In this document: piece after piece, positions 13,776-18,722 of the stretch
Position numbering within the stretch: the first letter of the stretch is position 1
Layout of the letters: each line of letters begins with the position of its first letter
Assembly: GCA_964235705.1 (NCBI GenBank)
Contig: CAXSDP010000075.1
Coordinates: forward strand, 1-18,722
Length of the DNA stretch: 18,722 nt
Source of the DNA: RH-AL1 sp964235705
GTDB taxonomy: Bacteria; Pseudomonadota; Alphaproteobacteria; Rhizobiales; Beijerinckiaceae
Direction of reading: 5' to 3'
Program-made: the position numbers and the translations under genes
Notes under the pieces: generated by a model
The model's input: only the letters and a program-made list of their open reading frames with translations
The model's database searches: none
What the model was told of the DNA's origin: nothing

Positions 13776-14906
13776 ATGGGGGCATGGCTGAACGAGGACC
13801 TGATCGGGGCGGTCGACGGCCGCCGCAGGCTGCTGACGCCGGCCCTCGTGCTGGACAGGGCCGCCTTCGAGCGCAACGTGGCGCGCATGGCGGCGATCGC
13901 CAGCGCCAACGGCGTGGCGCTGCGGCCGCACGCCAAGACGCACAAGAGCGTCGCGGTCGCCAAGGCGCAGGTCGCCGCCGGCGCGCTGGGCGTGTCCTGC
14001 ACGATCCTGCGCGAGGCGGAGGTGATGGTGGCGGCCGGCATCCCCGGCGTGCTGCTCACCTCGCCGGTGGTGGGCGCGCGGGCGGTGGAGCGCCTGATCG
14101 CGCTGGCCCGGCGCGCGGGCGATGGTGGCGTGATGGCCGTGGTGGACGACGCGGGCAACGCGGCCGCCCTGTCGGCGGCGGCGGCCACCCTGCCCCACCC
14201 GCTCGGCGTGCTCGTCGACTACGGCGCCGGCTTCCACCGCACCGGCGTCGCCACCGAGGCCGAGGCGGTGGCGCTCGCGGTTGCGATCGGCACGCTGCCC
14301 CACCTCCGGCTGCGCGGCTTGCAGGCCTACGCCGGCAACCTCCAGCACATCGCCGACCGGGCGGAGCGCGCGGCGCGCGCGGCGTCCCTGCGCGGGAGCA
14401 TCGAGCGCATCATCGCCCACGGTGCGGCGTCGGGCATCGCCTTCCCCATCGTCACCGGCGCGGGCACCGGCACCCACGACATGGACAGGGCGCCCTTCAC
14501 CGAGATCCAACCGGGCTCGTACCTGTTCGGCGACGCGCAGTACGATCCCGTGCTGGCCGGCGGCGTCGCCGCACCCCCCTTCGAGACCGCCCTGTTCCTC
14601 CAGGCGAGCGTGGTCAGCACGCCGGCGGCGGACTACGTGACGCTGGATGCCGGCGTGAAGAGCCTGGCGACCGACGGACCCCTGCCTCTGGTGGCGCGCG
14701 GCGCGCCGGCCGGCAGCCGCTATGCCTTCTTCGGCGACGAGCACGGCAAGCTGACCTGCCCGTCGGGCGAGCGGCCGGCGCTCGGCGACAGGGTCGAGCT
14801 GGTGACGCCGCACTGCGACCCCACCGTGAACCTGCACGACGCGATCCACCTGGTGGAGGGCGACGTCCTGGTGGCCATCTGGCCGGTCGACGCCAGGGGG
14901 CACTGA
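13776..14906 (+). CDS. Fold-III PLP enzyme, D-threonine aldolase / D-serine dehydratase-like family
   Basis: A 376-aa member of the DSD1/alanine racemase N-terminal superfamily. The PLP lysine is Lys54 in LRPHAKTHKS near the start of the barrel. The C-terminal beta domain carries the metal site PHCDPTVNLHD, with His346 and Asp348 in H-x-D spacing; D-threonine aldolases and D-3-hydroxyaspartate aldolases have His and Asp here, whereas eukaryotic D-serine dehydratases have His and Cys. Cys347 lies between them, so register should be checked. The most probable reaction is metal-assisted retro-aldol cleavage of a D-3-hydroxy amino acid to glycine and an aldehyde. The ATG at 13776 has AGGGGGA (13761-13767) upstream and gives the usual N-terminus; the upstream frame is not coding. 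The stop lies in a 13-bp tandem duplication. Confidence 0.88.
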   Translation: MGAWLNEDLIGAVDGRRRLLTPALVLDRAAFERNVARMAAIASANGVALRPHAKTHKSVAVAKAQVAAGALGVSCTILREAEVMVAAGIPGVLLTSPVVGARAVERLIALARRAGDGGVMAVVDDAGNAAALSAAAATLPHPLGVLVDYGAGFHRTGVATEAEAVALAVAIGTLPHLRLRGLQAYAGNLQHIADRAERAARAASLRGSIERIIAHGAASGIAFPIVTGAGTGTHDMDRAPFTEIQPGSYLFGDAQYDPVLAGGVAAPPFETALFLQASVVSTPAADYVTLDAGVKSLATDGPLPLVARGAPAGSRYAFFGDEHGKLTCPSGERPALGDRVELVTPHCDPTVNLHDAIHLVEGDVLVAIWPVDARGH

Positions 14907-14919
14907 CAGGGGGCACTGA
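14894..14919. repeat. Perfect 13-bp tandem duplication over a stop codon
   Basis: CAGGGGGCACTGA occurs twice in direct succession (14894-14906 and 14907-14919). The first copy ends with the TGA of the PLP-enzyme gene; since 13 is not a multiple of three, the second copy is outside its frame. It fills half of the 25-bp gap between the two convergent genes. It looks like a recent slippage or replication duplication; both copies are identical. Confidence 0.75.
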
Positions 14920-14931
14920 CCCTTCCTGCGA

Positions 14932-15741
14932 TCACCTTCTCACCAGCATCGCCGTGGCCAGACGCGCGAGCGACAGCCAATTGGCGGGCTTCGCCCGATC
15001 CATGCCGGCCATGAGCCGCGCCACCCGCGTCAGATCGGCCTTCGGGAAGTCGTCCGGCATCTTGGCGGCGATCCTCATGGCACCATCCCGCTTGCGCGTC
15101 ACGGTTCGCGAGTCGGCCCGTTCCAGCAACCGTTGAAGTTCGGCGCGATTAGGATCGGTGCAATAAGCCGCCTGCCCGATCTGCTGACGCCATGATCGTG
15201 CGAGGGGGCCGGCGTCGAAGGCGTCGAAGCCGAGGGTTTCGATCAGCCGCATCGCCGTCGCACGTCGTTCGGGATCATCGCCACTCACAGGCAACGCGAT
15301 ACGATCGCGTGCCCCGTTCGGTCGTCCGTTGCGGGCAAGGCTGTCATCGGTGATGTTGTTGAAGGCCTTGACCACCGAGACCTTGAGCCTGGCGGCCACC
15401 CAGGCGGTTTCGGGCATGCCGCCCTCGATCTCCGCGATCCGGCCGTCACGCAGGGGTACGTAGTTGCCCGTATCGATGACGGTGGCATCCGGCGGAATCG
15501 CCTCGATCAACGACGCCGGCAATCTCACGACCTGTGCCAGCGGGACGGCGATGATCAACACGTCCACTCCAGCCGCCACGCCAGGAACGGAGGCGGGCTC
15601 GGCTCCCGTGCGGCGCGCCAGCCGCGTCAGCGTATCCGGGCCGCGCGAGTTGGCGATCTTGGCCGAATGGCCGTTCGCCACCAGCCGCTCGGCCAGCACC
15701 GCACCCAAATGCCCCGCGCCGACGATCCCGATCCTGCTCAT
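14932..15741 (-). CDS. NAD(P)-binding oxidoreductase, NADPH:F420-reductase-like (PF03807 type)
   Basis: A 269-aa protein with an N-terminal Rossmann fold: GIVGAGHLGAVLAERL (5-20) has GxGxxG, and after the second strand NSRGP (32-36) is the NADP-phosphate-binding form used in F420-dependent oxidoreductases. Further family marks are VIDTGNYVPLRDG (about 88-100) and VVKAFNNI (about 123-130). The C-terminal part, LARSWRQQIGQAAYCTD and beyond, is alpha-helical. F420 itself is not usual in these bacteria, so the real partner is probably another hydride acceptor; substrate unknown. It is divergent from the interrupted hxlR gene, the typical arrangement of an oxidoreductase with its HxlR regulator. 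Its codon use is visibly less G/C-rich at third positions (gga, gca, aga, cgt, gtt) than the flanking genes, so the pair may have been acquired together. Confidence 0.85.
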   Translation of the reverse strand: MSRIGIVGAGHLGAVLAERLVANGHSAKIANSRGPDTLTRLARRTGAEPASVPGVAAGVDVLIIAVPLAQVVRLPASLIEAIPPDATVIDTGNYVPLRDGRIAEIEGGMPETAWVAARLKVSVVKAFNNITDDSLARNGRPNGARDRIALPVSGDDPERRATAMRLIETLGFDAFDAGPLARSWRQQIGQAAYCTDPNRAELQRLLERADSRTVTRKRDGAMRIAAKMPDDFPKADLTRVARLMAGMDRAKPANWLSLARLATAMLVRR

Positions 15742-15753
15742 GAGGCACTTCCA

Positions 15754-15772
15754 GTAACTCGCGATGGTTACC
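15754..15772. promoter_or_regulatory. Candidate HxlR operator between the oxidoreductase and hxlR
   Basis: GTAAC (15754-15758) and GTTAC (15767-15771) form an inverted repeat with an 8-bp spacer, 12-30 bp upstream of the oxidoreductase start. The 7-mer GGTTACC (15766-15772) recurs as its exact complement GGTAACC at 15833-15839, just before the hxlR start. Inverted repeats containing GTAAC/GTTAC are plausible sites for a dimeric winged-helix regulator, and the divergent layout is the usual place for autoregulation. No binding data exist here; the motif is my reading. Confidence 0.4.
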
Positions 15773-15840
15773 GATCTAGCCTATAGGTCAAGCACCGCAA
15801 GACGGCACACTCCTGTGCGTCGGTGACAGGGAGGTAACCC

Positions 15841-16245
15841 ATGGTAGTTCAAGTGAACGACTGGCCGCACGAGGTGACGGATCGGGGCATAAAGCTGTCG
15901 GCATGCCTCCCCCATGACCTGATTAGCCGGCTGGGAGACAAATGGACGATCCTCGTTCTGTCGCTCCTGTCGATCGCGCCCGACTGACGACTGCGCTTCT
16001 CGCAAATCAAGTACGGTGTGAACGGCATATCACAGCGGATGCTGACCCTGACGCTTCGTCACTTGCAACGCGACGGTCTGGTGCTTCGCCACTACCATGC
16101 CGAGGTACCTCCACGTGTCGAGTACGAATTGAGTGAGGTCGGCCACGGCATGCAGGATCCGTTGCGAGCATTCGCGGGGTGGATGAGGAACAACTGGCCG
16201 GCGATCGAGCAAGCCAGACAGCGCTTCGACACAGCGCCTAGTTGA
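15841..16245 (+). pseudogene. HxlR-type regulator interrupted by an in-frame TGA
   Basis: Read through, the frame gives 134 residues with a clear HxlR winged-helix domain: ACLPHDLISRLGDKWTILVL (21-40), then LRFSQIKYGVNGISQRMLTLTL and the wing PPRVEYELSEVGHGMQ. The typical family Cys is at residue 22. A single TGA at 15985-15987 (codon 49) stops the protein right after SIAPD and before RLRFSQI, where the family continues without a gap. One base change (for example CGA to TGA) explains it; no frameshift is needed. The start ATG at 15841 has GGGAGG (15829-15834) upstream. Translation could restart at the GTG of 16018, but the product would lack the first helices. HxlR proteins respond to redox or electrophile stress and commonly repress a divergent oxidoreductase; here that partner is intact. 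Confidence 0.8.
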
Positions 16246-16532
16246 GTCGGCAACCTACCAGGTCTCGGCGCCTCGTCGCGACGGAACCATCGACGAGGGC
16301 CGGCCACCATGTCGCGCGGAGCGAGCGCCTCGCGAGACCTCTCGGTGGATCGATGCCGCCTCCGTGGATGCCGTCCTCCTTTAAGTCGGCGGGATGTTCT
16401 TCCGCTCACCTTCCGATACGGTGCGGTCCGGCTCTTCGCACACCCATCGGCGGCTTGCGTCGCCGGTGCCGATGTGACAGGCGGGTCCGCACCACGGACC
16501 GCGACGAACGGGCGGCGGGCAGGGAGGGTACG
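16246..16532. other. 287-bp intergenic region before the MFS gene, no gene seen
   Basis: No frame in either direction looks like a protein: the short open frames are Arg/Ser/Ala-rich shadows without a ribosome binding site. The only structure noticed is a 6-bp inverted repeat GGTCCG-CACCA-CGGACC at 16484-16500, 33 bp before the MFS start, which may be an operator or chance. The promoter of the MFS gene must lie in this stretch, but I cannot place it with confidence. Confidence 0.5.
16484..16500. promoter_or_regulatory. Inverted repeat upstream of the MFS gene (weak operator candidate)
   Basis: GGTCCG (16484-16489) and CGGACC (16495-16500) flank a 5-nt spacer and lie 33 bp upstream of the start codon, a location suited to an operator or 5' leader hairpin. 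Arms of 6 bp arise often in such GC-rich DNA, so this is a weak call. Confidence 0.25.
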
Positions 16533-17831
16533 ATGATGCGCGGCTTCTCGGCGCGGGGCAACGTCCTGCTGCTGCTCTGCTCCATGTACTTCCTCACCTA
16601 CATCGACCGGGTGAACGTCAGCACGGCGTCGAGCGTCTTCGCCAAGGAGCTGGGCTTCAGCAACACGCAGCTTGGCCTGGTGTTCTCGGTGTTCGCCTAC
16701 CCCTACCTGGTGTTCCAGGTGGTCGGCGGCTGGTTCGCCGACCGCTTCGGCCCGCGCCGGACGCTGGCGATCTGCGGCGTGGTCTGGGCCGGCGCCACCG
16801 TGATGACCGGCTTGGCCTCCGGCATGGCCTCCATGCTGGTCGCCCGGCTGCTGCTCGGCCTGGGCGAGGGCGCCACCTTCCCCGTCGCCACCCGCGCCAT
16901 GTCCGACTGGCTGCCCGGCGGCAAGGCCGGCTACGCCCAGGGCATCACCCACGCGAGCGCGCGGCTCGGCAACGCCATCACGCCGCCGCTGGTCGTGGCG
17001 CTGATCGTCGCCGTCTCCTGGCGCGGCTCCTTCATCATCGTCGGCCTCGCCAGCCTCGCCTGGGTGGCCGCCTGGTTCTCCTACTACCGCGACGACCCGC
17101 GCGAGCACGCCGGCGTGTCCCCGGCGGAGGCGGAGCGGATGCCGCCGCGCCGCGCCGTCGCCGCCGGCCGCGCGCCGATCCCGTGGATGCGGCTGACCCG
17201 CCGGATGGCGCCGGTGACCTTCACCTATTTCTGCTACGGCTGGACGCTGTGGACCTTCCTGAGCTGGGTGCCGCAGTTCATGCTGCACGCCTACCACCTC
17301 AACCTCAAGAACTCCGCCCTGTTCGCCTCGATCGTGTTCTTCGGCGGGGTGTTCGGCGACGCGCTCGGCGGCATCCTCAGCGACCGCATCCTGCGCGGCA
17401 CCGGCAGCCTGGTGCGCGCGCGCCGCGACCTGGTGATCGGCGGCTTCGCCTTGTCGCTCGCGTGCTCGATCCCCATCCTGTTCATCCACGACGCCACCGC
17501 CGCCGCCCTGGCGCTCGGCGGCGCCTTCTTCTTCGCGGAATCGACGATCGGGCCGATGTGGGCGACGCCGATGGACATCGCGCCGGAGCTGGCCGGCACG
17601 GCGAGCGGCCTGATGAACTGCGGGTCGGCGCTCGCCGCCCTCCTGTCACCGCTGCTGTTCGGGTGGATCATCGACGCGACGGGCAACTGGCAGCTGCCCT
17701 TCATCGGCACCATCGCCCTCATGGGGGTGGGCATCGTCGGGGCCTTCTTCATGCATCCGGAACGGCCGTTCGCCCCGCTGGCGGACGCCTCGGGCGCGCG
17801 GCCGGTGCTGGCGAGCGCGCCGCGGGCCTGA
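16533..17831 (+). CDS. MFS transporter, anion:cation symporter (ACS) family
   Basis: A 432-aa inner-membrane protein with about twelve hydrophobic segments. The first helix LLLLCSMYFLTYIDRVNVS carries the YxDRxN pattern of ACS members (hexuronate, galactonate, tartrate, glucarate and phthalate carriers), and motif A GGWFADRFGPRRT is at 65-77. A repeated motif-A-like GGVFGDALGGILSDRIL opens the second half. Substrates of the family are organic anions moved in with protons. Start: ATG at 16533 (or 16536) behind AGGGAGGG (16521-16528); the frame upstream is not coding. The gene stands alone; the dehydrogenase gene converges on it after 22 bp. A hydroxy-acid or sugar-acid substrate would fit that neighbour, but its identity cannot be read from the sequence. 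Confidence 0.92.
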   Translation: MMRGFSARGNVLLLLCSMYFLTYIDRVNVSTASSVFAKELGFSNTQLGLVFSVFAYPYLVFQVVGGWFADRFGPRRTLAICGVVWAGATVMTGLASGMASMLVARLLLGLGEGATFPVATRAMSDWLPGGKAGYAQGITHASARLGNAITPPLVVALIVAVSWRGSFIIVGLASLAWVAAWFSYYRDDPREHAGVSPAEAERMPPRRAVAAGRAPIPWMRLTRRMAPVTFTYFCYGWTLWTFLSWVPQFMLHAYHLNLKNSALFASIVFFGGVFGDALGGILSDRILRGTGSLVRARRDLVIGGFALSLACSIPILFIHDATAAALALGGAFFFAESTIGPMWATPMDIAPELAGTASGLMNCGSALAALLSPLLFGWIIDATGNWQLPFIGTIALMGVGIVGAFFMHPERPFAPLADASGARPVLASAPRA

Positions 17832-17853
17832 CGGGATGCCTCCTGGCCCGCGC

Positions 17854-18722
17854 TCAGGGGTCTTCGGTCAGTTGCCCCAGGAACCGGTCGATCGCCGTGT
17901 GGTCCGCGCCGGCGCCGAGCGCGTCGTCGGCCCGGCCCCACAGCGCGGTGACGGCGTGCGACAGCGGCGCCGGCACCGCGAGGTGGCGCGCGAGGTCGTC
18001 GGCGGTGCGCAGGTCCTTCGTCATCAACGCCATGGAGAAACCGGAGCCGTAGGTTTCGCTGATGACGAAGGGCTTCAGCTTCACTTCCGTGCTGTTGTTG
18101 CGCCCCGTGGAGGCGTTGAGCACGTCGGTCATCATGCCGGGGTCGAGCCCGAAGGCGCGGCCGACGCGCAGCGCCTCGCAGGCCGCCATCAGCCCGGCGG
18201 CGGACACGTAGTTGTTGAGCGCCTTCATCGCGTGGCCGGAGCCGACCGGGCCGGTGGCGAAGATCGACTTGCCCATCGCTTCCAGGACCGGCCGCGCCCG
18301 CTCGATCAGCGCCGCCGCGCCGCCCGCCATGATCGCCAGCGACCCGTCCTTCGCCCGGCGCACGCCGCCCGACACCGGCGCGTCGATGAGGCCGAGGCCG
18401 TGCGCTTCCAACCGTTCCGCCAGCTCGCGCGTGCCGACGGGGGCCGACGAGCTCATGTCGATCACGAAGGCACCCGGCGCCAAGCGCGTCACCACCGGCG
18501 GATCGTCGCCGAGCAGCGCGGTGTTCACCGCCTTGCCGTGCGGCAGCATGGTGATGACCACCGCCGCGCCCTCCATCGCCTCCAACGCGCTGGCGCAGGC
18601 GGTGCCACCCGCCTCGCCCAGCGCGGCGCGGGCACCCTCCACCGGATCGAAGCCGCGCAGCTCGTAGCCGGCCTTCGCCAGTCGCGCCGCCATCGGCGCG
18701 CCCATCATGCCGAGACCCAGGA
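17854..18722 (-). CDS. NAD(P)-dependent beta-hydroxyacid dehydrogenase (3-hydroxyisobutyrate dehydrogenase family), N-terminus cut by window
   Basis: The frame is open to the window edge and reads LGLGMMGAPMA, the Rossmann turn GLGxMGxxM, so about five N-terminal residues lie outside and the internal ATG at 18708 is not the start. The visible part is 289 residues. Counting from that Met: Asp21 in RGFDP ends the second strand and favours NAD+; IDAPVSGGVRRAKDGSL (108-124) is the substrate-binding signature; the catalytic Lys162 is in GHAMKALNNYVSAA with Asn166; FSMALMTKDLRTADDLA is the conserved C-terminal segment. The family oxidises 3-hydroxyisobutyrate, L-threonate, L-serine, glycerate or reduces tartronate semialdehyde; which one applies cannot be decided. 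It converges on the ACS transporter gene with 22 bp between stops. Confidence 0.92.
   Translation of the reverse strand, partial: LGLGMMGAPMAARLAKAGYELRGFDPVEGARAALGEAGGTACASALEAMEGAAVVITMLPHGKAVNTALLGDDPPVVTRLAPGAFVIDMSSSAPVGTRELAERLEAHGLGLIDAPVSGGVRRAKDGSLAIMAGGAAALIERARPVLEAMGKSIFATGPVGSGHAMKALNNYVSAAGLMAACEALRVGRAFGLDPGMMTDVLNASTGRNNSTEVKLKPFVISETYGSGFSMALMTKDLRTADDLARHLAVPAPLSHAVTALWGRADDALGAGADHTAIDRFLGQLTEDP

Noticed and set aside
15985..15987. TGA in hxlR as a selenocysteine codon
   Set aside because: HxlR proteins have no selenocysteine at this place, it lies away from the conserved Cys, and no SECIS-like hairpin was evident just downstream.
16283..16307. GGAAC at 16283 as an EcfG promoter for the MFS gene
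   Set aside because: The position of the -10 element reads CCAC, not CGTT, and it is over 200 bp from the start codon.

Overview
The window is very GC-rich, with strong G/C preference at third codon positions. The gene families (proA-nadD order, DUF883, TarD-type dehydratase, BrnA-like protein) and a textbook EcfG general-stress promoter point to an alphaproteobacterium, most likely of the Hyphomicrobiales (Rhizobiales). No rRNA, tRNA, CRISPR array, transposase or phage gene was found. Genes are densely packed, and most are enzymes and transporters of ordinary metabolism.

Left part (1-5220): the 3' end of proA (proline synthesis) is followed by nadD (NAD synthesis). A CorA-type magnesium channel gene converges on nadD and overlaps it by 17 bp. 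Divergent from corA is a DUF883/ElaB-like membrane-tethered small protein behind a GGAAC-N16-CGTT (EcfG) promoter. Next come an unknown 92-aa protein, an orphan beta-ketoacyl-ACP synthase III with a complete Cys-His-Asn triad, and an unknown 77-aa hydrophilic protein.

Middle part (5235-12492): on the minus strand lie a SAM-dependent methyltransferase and a secreted or anchored carboxylesterase, joined by a 4-bp start/stop overlap. Then come a substrate-binding protein of the oligopeptide/dipeptide ABC family and an amidase, 9 bp apart, with no permease or ATPase genes nearby. Divergent from that pair, across a 68-bp gap holding two palindromes, is a close match to D(-)-tartrate dehydratase (tarD). 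A class III Old Yellow Enzyme gene converges on tarD. Divergent from it is an orphan BrnA-like antitoxin gene with no BrnT toxin.

Right part (12493-18722): a 109-bp nested inverted repeat is followed by a YdfG-type short-chain dehydrogenase with a small lipoprotein gene behind it. Divergent from these is a fold-III PLP enzyme of the D-threonine aldolase/D-serine dehydratase family. Next is an NADP-binding F420-reductase-like protein divergent from an HxlR-type regulator that is interrupted by an in-frame TGA. The window ends with an ACS-type MFS transporter converging on a beta-hydroxyacid dehydrogenase that is cut by the window edge.

Several genes could serve uptake and breakdown of small hydroxy acids, hydroxy-amino acids and amides (tarD, the PLP enzyme, YdfG, the beta-hydroxyacid dehydrogenase, the ACS transporter, SBP plus amidase), but they sit in separate transcription units and a joint pathway is only an inference. 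I see no convincing undescribed multi-gene system. The most unusual signals are the broken hxlR, the EcfG promoter on the DUF883 gene, the nested palindrome, two tandem repeats that span stop codons, and the orphan antitoxin.
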